A DNA stretch of 27,514 nucleotides, taken from the NCBI GenBank assembly GCA_900545185.1, contig UQYH01000016.1, forward strand, positions 1 through 27,514. The letters run 5' to 3'. The position numbers and the translations under genes were made by a program. Shown piece by piece: positions 7,798 to 15,745 of this stretch. Numbering within the stretch: the first letter of the stretch is position 1; every line of letters begins with the position of its first letter. The notes below the pieces were generated by a model. That model ran no database searches. It was not told where the DNA came from and saw only the letters and a list, made by a program, of their open reading frames with translations. The stretch is from an uncultured Eubacteriales bacterium (GTDB lineage Bacteria; Bacillota; Clostridia; UBA1381; UBA9506).

Positions 7798-10700
7798 ATG
7801 AAAAAACACAGACTTTCAGCAGTTTTTTGCGCAGCGGTTTTGCTGCTGTCGCAAGCGGTGCCGACATTTGCATCGGGTGCAAACGTGACGCACGAATTTT
7901 ACGTTGCGCCAAACGGCAGCGATGCGGCAAAGGGTACCTTAGAGGCGCCTTTTAAAACAGCTGCACGCGCACAGCAGGCTGTCCGCGAGGTGAATCAAAA
8001 CATGAAGGGGGATATTAAAGTATATTTCCGTGAGGGAACGTACTATCTGCCCGAAACACTTTCGTTTACCGAAGCAGACAGCGGTACAAACGGATATTAT
8101 GTCAGCTACGAAGCCTATCACGATGAAGCGGTTACCATATCCGGCGGCCGTGAGGTATCGGGCTGGCAAAAGCTTTCGGATGATTCCGGCCTTTGGGCGG
8201 CGCCGTTTGACGAAGCGCCCTATGTTGTCACCATGGACATAAACGGCCGTCCCGGCCGCCGCGCGCAAAGCGAGGATGTCGGCCGCGTTTTGCGGCATTG
8301 GGATGACACATCGGATGACCGCTACAAGGTAGACGGATTTTTTACGAATGCCGATGATTTATCGCCCGATTTACGTAATTTGACGGATGTGCAGCTGCAT
8401 CTTGTTTATATGTGGCGTAACTACTTATATAATGTGGATGCGGTTGTGGAAAATCCGGATAATCCAAAAGAAAATCTGGTTAAAATCGGCCGTCAGATCG
8501 GACAGGAATACGATGAAATTACCACCCAGACGCATGACCCGATTAACTGGGGTTATTGGATTGAAAACTGCTTTGAAGAGTTGGATGTTCCCGGTGAGTT
8601 TTATTTTGACAGGCAAGAAAAAAAGATATATTACCTTCCGCGCGAAGGGGAGAATATGAAAACGGCAACCGTGGTTGTGCCCGTTTTGGAACAGCTGATG
8701 AATTTAGAAGGCGCGTCCTCGCGCGATAAGCTGACGGGTTTGCGGTTTTCGGGACTTTCGTTTATGCACTCGGCTTGGTTTGACCGCTCGCGTTACGGTT
8801 TCCACACAGGGCAAACGCAGGATTTTTACGCCCAGCCCGAAATGCTTTCGTATCCCACCATCATCGGCAAGTTTTTTGTGCCTTCGGCCATATCGCTCCG
8901 CATGACGGATGGTGTTCGGTTTGAAAACAACACCTTCCGCGGTATTGAACAGGTCGGCATCGGCATTTACAGCGGTGGCTACAACACCTTGGTAAATGGC
9001 AATGTGTTTTACGAAATGGGCGATTGTGCCGTAACGGTCGGCACATCGGAGGCCTATGAAAGCACGCCGGTTTCAGGCTGCAACCTGGCAGAGGGACGGC
9101 CTGTGACGGAGAGCGGCTCGCCTTATGACAAGCAGCAGCGGTATGCGCAGTATTTGGGAGCCTCATCGGCGGTGGATCCCAATAAAAAGACAGCCTGGGC
9201 GCCGCGGGATGCAGCCAAGGTTGCACCTTGGTGGCAGGTAGATTTAGAGGGTGAGTATGAAATTGACCGTATTGAAATTGATGCGCGCCCGGATGTTAAT
9301 CAAGAGCCGACAAGACGCAGCTTTGAAATTTTGGCATCAAACGATCCGACCTTTGCAACCTATACGGTGCTGGGCAGCCAGGGCGCGGCGGCGTTTCCGC
9401 ATGCATCCACAAGGGTTTGGCTGGTAGATGATGACACGCATTACCGCTATGTGCGGATTCAAAAAACAGCCAAGGAATATTTTTGGCTGAATGAGGTCAG
9501 AATCATTAACGAATCTATGGAATTTACGCCGCGGTATCAGTTTCCGCGCTATACAACCATCAGCAATAATTATATAACACGCGTGGCAGAACTGAACTGG
9601 GGTTCGCCCGGCGTGCACGGTTATTTTACCGAAGGCTGTAACATAACGCATAATGAAATCTGGGATTTGCCGTATTCTGCGGTATGTATGGGCTGGGGCT
9701 GGAACAATTATTTGGATATGACGGCCTGCCGCGACAATCGTATTAACTATAACAAGCTGCACGATGCCATGCAGCGTTGCCTGGACGGCGGCGGTATATA
9801 CACGCTGGGGCGGCAGCCCAACTCTACACAAATCGGCAACCATACCTATAACATGCCGAATCCGCTGGGCGCTTTTTACACGGATACGGGCACAAGCTAT
9901 TATACCTTCCGCGATAATGTTATAGAAAATACGGGTATGGATTATAATACGGGCGGTCCGACCTACAGCATCGGCAATTTGGTTACACACAATTTCAGCA
10001 GTTCTGCCGAAGCCTCTACCGTGAATTTGCAGGGTGTGGCAAAGGACGGTATCACGGAGCAGCCGATACGGTTTGTGCCGTATAACTATCCGCTGGAGGC
10101 TATCAGCATTGTGGAAAATGCGGGTCCCCTGCAGGCCTACTGGCACCTGCGCGACACCATTCCCGAAAAAATGTTTGAACAGCCGGAGTGGAGCATGTAT
10201 GATAACGGGGTTCATGTTTCCAACCATGGTTCTATGAATGATGACAGATTTTTAAACTGGTATTTAAAAATGCATTTAACCAACGCGCAGAAGCTGCTGC
10301 AAATGGCACAGGATGAAATGAAGGCAGGCGAAAGTGTTTACGGAAGCGAAGCGATGGAAGCTCTGCAAGCTGCCATTGATGACGGCAAGAGCGTGGCTGC
10401 CGTTCGGCCGATTGACCGTGAACTTGTCCGTGATGCGGCCATTGTTGTGCGCAAGGCCATTATGACTTTAGGACTTTCGAGGGAACTAAAGCCCTATGAT
10501 GAATTGTACCGCACGGTATCGGCGGCGCTTGCCGATACAAAAATCGGTACGGGCGTCGGTAACTCTACACAGGCCGACTATACGGCGCTGGAGTCGGCGC
10601 TGCAATACACGCCGGAGGCTTATCAAAAGCTGGATTCGGAGCGTCAGCGGCTGGCAAACTTAAAGCTTGAAAAATCCTATGATGCATTTTTGAAGGCCAA

Positions 10701-11514
10701 AGTCAGCCTGAACATTCAAAGCTTTAACTTTGGTGATGAAGCACAGCTGGGCAAAACAGAGATTGATACTGAAAACAAAGTCATCCGGGTGCATCTGTTA
10801 TATGCAGCCGGCACGAGCCTGACGCCGAAGGAAATCACGCTTTCCAAACAGGTGAAAATATCGCCTGCCATCTCGGCACAGCAGGATTTCTCACAGCCTG
10901 TTACCTATACGGTTTCAACATTGGACGGCAGCGCCACGGCACAATGGACGGTCGTTACCACACGAGAGGAAGTTACATCGAGCGACGGAGAATATGCACT
11001 GGATGAAGTGCTGGCCGATGAAATGAACTGGATGCAGGTCGGCAACCGATCTTCACACTACAGCGGTAAAAACTTCGGTGATATAACCTATACGTTTAAA
11101 ATGCGGATGAACGCCAAAATTGAGGGCGACTGGCCGGGTATAGTATTCCGCAACCAATACTCCAACAAGGAATTTTTGGATAAGGGCACCTCGTGTTATG
11201 TACTGCTTCTGTCCGATGGAAAGCTGGAATTTCATCGCTTTAATAACGGAATGAGAACGCAGTTCTACGGCCCTGTGGCCAGCGTGCCGCAAATTTTGGG
11301 TCCCAGCCTGGATTGCCCGTCCTTCCGCTACGGTGAGGATAATTTGATTAAGCTTACCGTCCGCAACGAAGGGGCAGGGGTACGGATTATTTTGAACATT
11401 AACGGCACAGAGGCCATGAATGTTTTGGATGATAAAGAAGGCGCCATTTTAAGTCCGGGTTACTTCGGTACGGTAGCGCCGAATACGCCCGTTATATTAA
11501 AAGGCGTTAACTAA
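7798..11514 (+). CDS. Secreted right-handed beta-helix enzyme with inserted discoidin domain and lectin-like C-terminus
   Basis: This 1238-residue paralogue of the 3248 protein has a signal peptide at 1-26 (TFA) and an RBS AAAGGGG 7 bases before the ATG. The beta-helix spans about 27-425 and 573-820, with FYVAPNGSDAAKGT, VYFREGTYYL and GGGIYTLGRQP. As in its neighbour, an F5/8C domain (about 427-572, CNLAEGRPVT to WLNEVRIINES) sits inside the helix. The C-terminal architecture differs: helical FIVAR-like segments (about 822-963), a beta domain (about 964-1060) resembling the DUF5018-like domains of surface proteins, and a concanavalin-like jelly roll (about 1062-1238, with WPGIVFRNQY and LKGVN at the end), probably glycan-binding. 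GH141/GH120-like hydrolase or polysaccharide lyase activity is inferred from the fold only. The pair probably arose by tandem duplication followed by exchange of C-terminal modules. The two may attack different linkages of one polymer. Confidence 0.85.
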   Translation: MKKHRLSAVFCAAVLLLSQAVPTFASGANVTHEFYVAPNGSDAAKGTLEAPFKTAARAQQAVREVNQNMKGDIKVYFREGTYYLPETLSFTEADSGTNGYYVSYEAYHDEAVTISGGREVSGWQKLSDDSGLWAAPFDEAPYVVTMDINGRPGRRAQSEDVGRVLRHWDDTSDDRYKVDGFFTNADDLSPDLRNLTDVQLHLVYMWRNYLYNVDAVVENPDNPKENLVKIGRQIGQEYDEITTQTHDPINWGYWIENCFEELDVPGEFYFDRQEKKIYYLPREGENMKTATVVVPVLEQLMNLEGASSRDKLTGLRFSGLSFMHSAWFDRSRYGFHTGQTQDFYAQPEMLSYPTIIGKFFVPSAISLRMTDGVRFENNTFRGIEQVGIGIYSGGYNTLVNGNVFYEMGDCAVTVGTSEAYESTPVSGCNLAEGRPVTESGSPYDKQQRYAQYLGASSAVDPNKKTAWAPRDAAKVAPWWQVDLEGEYEIDRIEIDARPDVNQEPTRRSFEILASNDPTFATYTVLGSQGAAAFPHASTRVWLVDDDTHYRYVRIQKTAKEYFWLNEVRIINESMEFTPRYQFPRYTTISNNYITRVAELNWGSPGVHGYFTEGCNITHNEIWDLPYSAVCMGWGWNNYLDMTACRDNRINYNKLHDAMQRCLDGGGIYTLGRQPNSTQIGNHTYNMPNPLGAFYTDTGTSYYTFRDNVIENTGMDYNTGGPTYSIGNLVTHNFSSSAEASTVNLQGVAKDGITEQPIRFVPYNYPLEAISIVENAGPLQAYWHLRDTIPEKMFEQPEWSMYDNGVHVSNHGSMNDDRFLNWYLKMHLTNAQKLLQMAQDEMKAGESVYGSEAMEALQAAIDDGKSVAAVRPIDRELVRDAAIVVRKAIMTLGLSRELKPYDELYRTVSAALADTKIGTGVGNSTQADYTALESALQYTPEAYQKLDSERQRLANLKLEKSYDAFLKAKVSLNIQSFNFGDEAQLGKTEIDTENKVIRVHLLYAAGTSLTPKEITLSKQVKISPAISAQQDFSQPVTYTVSTLDGSATAQWTVVTTREEVTSSDGEYALDEVLADEMNWMQVGNRSSHYSGKNFGDITYTFKMRMNAKIEGDWPGIVFRNQYSNKEFLDKGTSCYVLLLSDGKLEFHRFNNGMRTQFYGPVASVPQILGPSLDCPSFRYGEDNLIKLTVRNEGAGVRIILNINGTEAMNVLDDKEGAILSPGYFGTVAPNTPVILKGVN

Positions 11515-11525
11515 AAAAAGGGGGA

Positions 11526-11585
11526 ATGCATACCGGGGGCTGCTTGTCCGCCCCCGGTGTGCCGGACAAAACAAGGAGGATTTAA
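11526..11585 (+). other. Possible 19-codon leader ORF containing two competing stem-loops
   Basis: ATG 11526 follows GGGGG by one base and opens a 19-codon frame (MHTGGCLSAPGVPDKTRRI) that stops at 11583-11585, one base before the ATG of the SLH gene, and spans that gene's Shine-Dalgarno. Two hairpins overlap in it: A pairs 11532-11540 with 11550-11558 (9 bp, nearly all G-C), and B pairs 11544-11550 with 11563-11569 (TTGTCCG/CGGACAA). They share base 11550 and B interleaves with A, so they would compete or form a pseudoknot-like fold. The arrangement suggests translational coupling or differential expression, but the short RBS spacing makes translation of the leader doubtful. Confidence 0.3.
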
Positions 11586-11586
11586 C

Positions 11587-14500
11587 ATGAAGAAATTTGT
11601 TTGGCGAATGCTGGCCGTGGCGTTGGCGCTTTGCACGCTGCCGTGCGGCCCTTCGGCGCTTGCCGTAGGAGAAGCGGAGATGGCGGAAAGCAATGTGGCC
11701 TTATGCCGCCCGGTTACGGCCTCCAGCGCCGCAGATAAAGCACCGCTGGCTGTGGACGGCATTAACCAAAACAGTGATTATACCTATTGGCAGCCCGAAG
11801 CAGGCGATAAAGAGCCGTGGCTTATGGTCGATTTGGAGATTGCATACCCGATTGCACGGATTGAGCTGGAGGTACAGAAGGGCGCTGACAGCAGCTGCAA
11901 AAACTTTGAGGTGTGGGGCTCTAACGACAGCGAATTCGGTGAATATGCCGTTTTGGCCAAGCAAGAGGGTGACGCTGCCAAAAACGGCGTGTATTCTAAG
12001 GATTCTCTGAGCAAAAAAAGCTTTCGTTACATAAAGGTTGTTAAAACCAAAAGCGATGAAGCCTTTACCATTGCAGAGCTGCGCGTTTGGGTGGTGAAGG
12101 ATAAAATTCAATACGGCACGCAGCTTTCGGGAAATGCATCGCAGATTCCGGATTGGAGCGGCGGTGCGAGCTATACCATCCCGGCAGATGTTGCCGGCAC
12201 AAGCCTTGAACGGCCGTTTCGTCTTTTGGCCGCACTGAATATTATGCGCGGTTATCCGGACGGCAACTTTTTGCCGGAGGAAAGCATTACACGTGCCGAA
12301 TTTGTAACAACCGCCATGAAAATGGCCGGTATGCAGGCAGAACTGTTTGCGGAAGAACCGACCTACAGTGACGTGCCGAAAACACACTGGGCCTTTGCTT
12401 CGATTGAAGCGGCCACAAAAATCGGCTTGGTCGGCGGTGTGGGCGAAGGAATGTTTGCGCCGGAGGAACGCGTTACGATGGCACAGGCCGTACGCGTTAT
12501 GGTATCGCTTTTGGGCTATGAATATATAGCACAGTCAAAGGGCGGCTATAGCACCGGGTATTTTCAGGTAGCCGACCAGTTAAGACTGCTGAAAAACATT
12601 ACCTGTGCAGCGGATGCACCCATGGAACGGCGTGATGTTGCAGAGCTTTTATATCAGACTCTGCATGCGCGTGTGCTCACCACGGCAGTCGGCGGTAAGG
12701 GAGAACTGGAAAAGCAGGATTATACGCTTTTAAACGCCAATTTCGGTATTTATAAAGAAAGCGGTCTTGTAACGGCGACCGAACAGACGGGACTGACCAA
12801 TCAGGCAGGCAGCGCGTCGGCTGGTTATGTAAAGATTAACGATATTGCCATGCGGTGCGATATGCCGGGCAGTGCAGATTATATCGGTCTGCCGGTTGAA
12901 TATTACTATCACGAAGAATCGGGCTCACCGGTGATTGTTTTAATGCTGGTCAGCAAAACGGCAGAAAGCTTTACGGTGCAGGCTGAGGACGTTCTCTCTT
13001 TTACGGATGACGGCAGCTTTGAATATGAAACAGATGAAGGCGAACGCACCAAACGCTTGCGCGTTTCAACGGAAGCCGATATCATTTATAACGGTAAGGC
13101 GCTGCCGGGCGCAAGCTTTTCGCAGCTGATTCCCGAAAGCGGCACAATTACGCTGACCGATATAAATGGTGACGGCACAATTGAGCTTGTTTCCGTTCGG
13201 GCGGTGGCGGTGCATGTTGTTAAATATGCAAACAAGGCAGAAGAAATGATTGCATTCTCTGACACAAACGAGCCGCTTCGATTCAATTCGTCTGACGATT
13301 CTGTTACGATTTTAATGGCCGATACACAAAAAGAGGTTACGCTTGATGAATTGAAGGAGTGGGATGTTGTTTCGGTTTTGGAAAGCAAAAACACAAGCGG
13401 CGCCAAGCAGCTTACCGTTTATGTTTCCAGAAATTCCACAATGGGAACGCTGACCGAGTTGAGTGACGACACGGCACACATCGGCAAAACAAGCTATAAG
13501 CTGGCAGAATGTATTGCCAAGGGAGATTTAACCGTTGGTATGCGCGGCACCTTTTACTTAGATATGGAGGGTCGCATAGCCGCCTTTGACGGCGAAAGCG
13601 CAAACGGTGAATACGGTTATTTGACAGCTATTGCCAAGGGAACCGGCGTGAATCAAAGCCTGAAAATTAAAATGTTTACCAAAAAGGGCGTGTTTGAAGA
13701 GTTTACCTGTTCGGACAATTTCACGGTGGATGGGCTGTCATTGAAAACGTTTACCGAGTTGGAAAATCATTTGCTGAAAAACGGACGTGTCGATGGTGAG
13801 ATTCATCAGGCAGTGCGGTACAAAAAGAACAGTAAAAAAGAAATTACGTATATGGACACTGCCTTTTTCAATCCTAAGACCGAAACTAAGGAAAATCTGA
13901 CAAAAGAAATCAGCGCTTATAAAGCGGATGGTACGGCTAATGACCGTACGGTTTACGGCGCTGTGTTTGACTGTGAGTTTTCGTATGACCCCAATGCGGT
14001 TATTTTCCAGGTGCCGGATGATATGAGCCGCGAAAATGCCTTCGGCGTTCTTTCAATCGGAACCTTCCGCAACGGGGGCAGTTATGCGGTGGATGCGTAT
14101 GACGGCGGCATCGAACGGAAAATGAAGCTGTTTTTGCTGACGGATGCATCGGCCTCCAGTATCTCAAATCGTTCGGAAATTATGCTGGTAGAAAAGGTTA
14201 TCACGGCGCTGGATGCCAGCGGAGAAGCGCGGCAGCGGCTGGATGGCTACTATGCCGGTGAAAAAATTTCGTGCTTTGAGTATGAAGAAGGCATGCTTGA
14301 GGCCGAAAAGGTTAAGCAGGGGGATATTTTGCAGGTAACCCTTAACATGGCTAACGAGATTAAATCGCTGCGCCGCCTGTTTGAGCGGGATAAGGCAGAA
14401 GCAGGCGAATATGTTATTTCGGAAAAATATCCCGAATACGCAAGAACAACCGATGCGGCGCTTGTTATGCGCAACAATTTTTACATCGGCTATGGCCGCG

Positions 14501-14766
14501 TTATCAGCCGCGATGGCAACGTGATTACCCTTCAGTATGTAACGAATGTTGAAGAAACGCTGCGGAAAACCGTAACTGTGGATTTAGCTTACAGCCGCAT
14601 GAAGCTGTATATGTATGACAGCACGGCAAACAACGATGCAAGCCGCGTTCGTCTTGCCACACCGGCCGACTTTTTGGATGCAGCATCGGTGGGCGACGAA
14701 AACGCATCCATGGCGTTTGTGTACATTACATCGGTTGAACCGTTTTGTGCAATTGTGATTAAATAA
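11587..14766 (+). CDS. Surface protein with discoidin and SLH domains and a large beta-rich C-terminus
   Basis: I chose ATG 11587, 6 bases after AAGGAGGA, giving 1059 residues that begin with a proper signal peptide (MKKFVWRMLAVALAL, cleavage after ALA at 26). A GTG 30 bases upstream lies in a hairpin and would put the Shine-Dalgarno inside the gene. Residues about 35-172 are an F5/8C domain (SNVALCRPVTASS to FTIAELRVWV). Three S-layer homology repeats follow at about 205-250 (GYPDGNFLPEESITRAEF), 259-315 (YSDVPKTHWAFASI) and 325-364 (divergent, MERRDV in place of TRAE). SLH repeats bind pyruvylated secondary wall polymers, so this is likely a wall-anchored glycan receptor. The remaining 690 residues are beta-rich and of a kind common in clostridial SLH proteins, without a known function. 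It is 72 bases downstream of the beta-helix gene and 15 bases before the next gene, which supports one operon. Confidence 0.85.
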   Translation: MKKFVWRMLAVALALCTLPCGPSALAVGEAEMAESNVALCRPVTASSAADKAPLAVDGINQNSDYTYWQPEAGDKEPWLMVDLEIAYPIARIELEVQKGADSSCKNFEVWGSNDSEFGEYAVLAKQEGDAAKNGVYSKDSLSKKSFRYIKVVKTKSDEAFTIAELRVWVVKDKIQYGTQLSGNASQIPDWSGGASYTIPADVAGTSLERPFRLLAALNIMRGYPDGNFLPEESITRAEFVTTAMKMAGMQAELFAEEPTYSDVPKTHWAFASIEAATKIGLVGGVGEGMFAPEERVTMAQAVRVMVSLLGYEYIAQSKGGYSTGYFQVADQLRLLKNITCAADAPMERRDVAELLYQTLHARVLTTAVGGKGELEKQDYTLLNANFGIYKESGLVTATEQTGLTNQAGSASAGYVKINDIAMRCDMPGSADYIGLPVEYYYHEESGSPVIVLMLVSKTAESFTVQAEDVLSFTDDGSFEYETDEGERTKRLRVSTEADIIYNGKALPGASFSQLIPESGTITLTDINGDGTIELVSVRAVAVHVVKYANKAEEMIAFSDTNEPLRFNSSDDSVTILMADTQKEVTLDELKEWDVVSVLESKNTSGAKQLTVYVSRNSTMGTLTELSDDTAHIGKTSYKLAECIAKGDLTVGMRGTFYLDMEGRIAAFDGESANGEYGYLTAIAKGTGVNQSLKIKMFTKKGVFEEFTCSDNFTVDGLSLKTFTELENHLLKNGRVDGEIHQAVRYKKNSKKEITYMDTAFFNPKTETKENLTKEISAYKADGTANDRTVYGAVFDCEFSYDPNAVIFQVPDDMSRENAFGVLSIGTFRNGGSYAVDAYDGGIERKMKLFLLTDASASSISNRSEIMLVEKVITALDASGEARQRLDGYYAGEKISCFEYEEGMLEAEKVKQGDILQVTLNMANEIKSLRRLFERDKAEAGEYVISEKYPEYARTTDAALVMRNNFYIGYGRVISRDGNVITLQYVTNVEETLRKTVTVDLAYSRMKLYMYDSTANNDASRVRLATPADFLDAASVGDENASMAFVYITSVEPFCAIVIK

Positions 14767-14781
14767 AAAGGGGGAAGCGAC

Positions 14782-15690
14782 ATGCACAGCAAAATGTTTA
14801 TCGAAACCGAAACAGATCGGGTTAATTTATATCTTTCGCATCCAAAGGGAGGCGCGGACAATTATATGCAATACTGCCTGCGGCATTTTACAGACCCGTA
14901 CAAGGATGGGGGTACCTATCAGAATCAGGATGTTTGGCGGATGTACGAAATGTATGCCTATCACGCGGACGCATCGGGACAAATGGTGCAAACAAAGCCG
15001 TATTGCATTTTAAACGGCGGTGAGTGGGAGTGTGCGCTGCGCATTGACCAAACGCCCGATTTTCATGGCGGGCTGCATGGGTATGAGCATCAAAAAAGCG
15101 TCTTTGCGTCGGTTAACGGCAGGGATATAACCTTGGGTGTAAAGAGTGACTTGCGCGAAACCGAAAGCTTTGAATTTGTGCAGTGCAGTGAAATCTACCG
15201 GCAGGGCACAAGGAACGAAGTGATTGCAAAGCATGTTAAGCATTATATCTTTAAAGAGGGCAAAATGATGCTGCATCAGGAGCTTGAGTGGCAGCAGGCG
15301 GTTACAATTTTATATGCATATATGGCCATGCTGCCGATTAAGCGTACCTCTGATAATACGCCGGAGGGTGAGCCAATTTCGGATTATGTGATACTTGGTG
15401 ACTCGGATACCGTCTATGATGTTCGGAAAATCGGTCATAATACCGGGATTTCGAGCGTGGCGGACCATGTTCGTAATGTGCGATATGCCAAAATCTGGGG
15501 TGAAGCCTCCGGCATAACGGCCGAGCTGCATATAGACTGCCCGTTTTTGGAAAGCAATAACTTTTTTGTGCAAAACACAGAAGCATACAACAAATTTTAT
15601 TTTTCCTATGCCGGTGACGGTGAAGGTTACGCGGTGCATCCGGGTGAAAAATGGGAAATTGATACACAGTATGAAATTTACCAAAAATAA
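14782..15690 (+). CDS. Uncharacterised 302-residue protein, no signal peptide, His-rich motif
   Basis: I do not recognise the family. The start ATG has AAGGGGG 7 bases upstream and lies only 15 bases after the previous stop, so it is co-transcribed. The protein has no signal peptide or membrane segment, unlike its four secreted neighbours, and is predicted to be cytoplasmic. The sequence is rich in alternating beta-strand patterns with aromatic residues, like an all-beta sandwich. The most striking stretch is DFHGGLHGYEH (residues 93-103), which places histidines at 95, 99 and 103 with acidic residues at 93 and 102. A second motif, HQELEW, is at 165-170, and the chain ends with a mutarotase-like HPGEKWEIDTQYEI. 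This resembles the look of galactose-mutarotase-like or lyase beta-sandwich folds, so a sugar-processing enzyme acting on imported oligosaccharides is a reasonable guess, not a demonstrated one. Confidence 0.7.
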   Translation: MHSKMFIETETDRVNLYLSHPKGGADNYMQYCLRHFTDPYKDGGTYQNQDVWRMYEMYAYHADASGQMVQTKPYCILNGGEWECALRIDQTPDFHGGLHGYEHQKSVFASVNGRDITLGVKSDLRETESFEFVQCSEIYRQGTRNEVIAKHVKHYIFKEGKMMLHQELEWQQAVTILYAYMAMLPIKRTSDNTPEGEPISDYVILGDSDTVYDVRKIGHNTGISSVADHVRNVRYAKIWGEASGITAELHIDCPFLESNNFFVQNTEAYNKFYFSYAGDGEGYAVHPGEKWEIDTQYEIYQK

Positions 15691-15692
15691 AT

Positions 15693-15722
15693 CTGTTATA
15701 TACCGGGCTTTTTGTATAACAG
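15693..15722 (+). other. Intergenic stem-loop between the 302-residue protein and SLH genes
   Basis: CTGTTATA (15693-15700) pairs with TATAACAG (15715-15722), and a T-G and an A-T pair extend the stem inward. No T-run follows, so termination is unlikely. It occupies most of the 55-base gap just before the RBS of the SLH gene, like the hairpins ahead of the 3248 and 11587 genes. mRNA processing or differential stability is possible. Confidence 0.4.
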
Positions 15723-15745
15723 GATTGAAGAAAGGTTGAAAGCGT

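Noticed and set aside
9337..10227. A 296-codon open frame on the minus strand opposite the second beta-helix gene
   Set aside because: It has no RBS or recognisable domain, its composition mirrors the strongly coding + strand, and the + strand gene is certain. Similar antisense frames elsewhere were rejected for the same reason.
11557..11586. GTG start giving ten extra residues on the discoidin/SLH protein
   Set aside because: It lies in a hairpin, has no RBS, and would place AAGGAGGA inside the gene. ATG 11587 gives a clean signal peptide.
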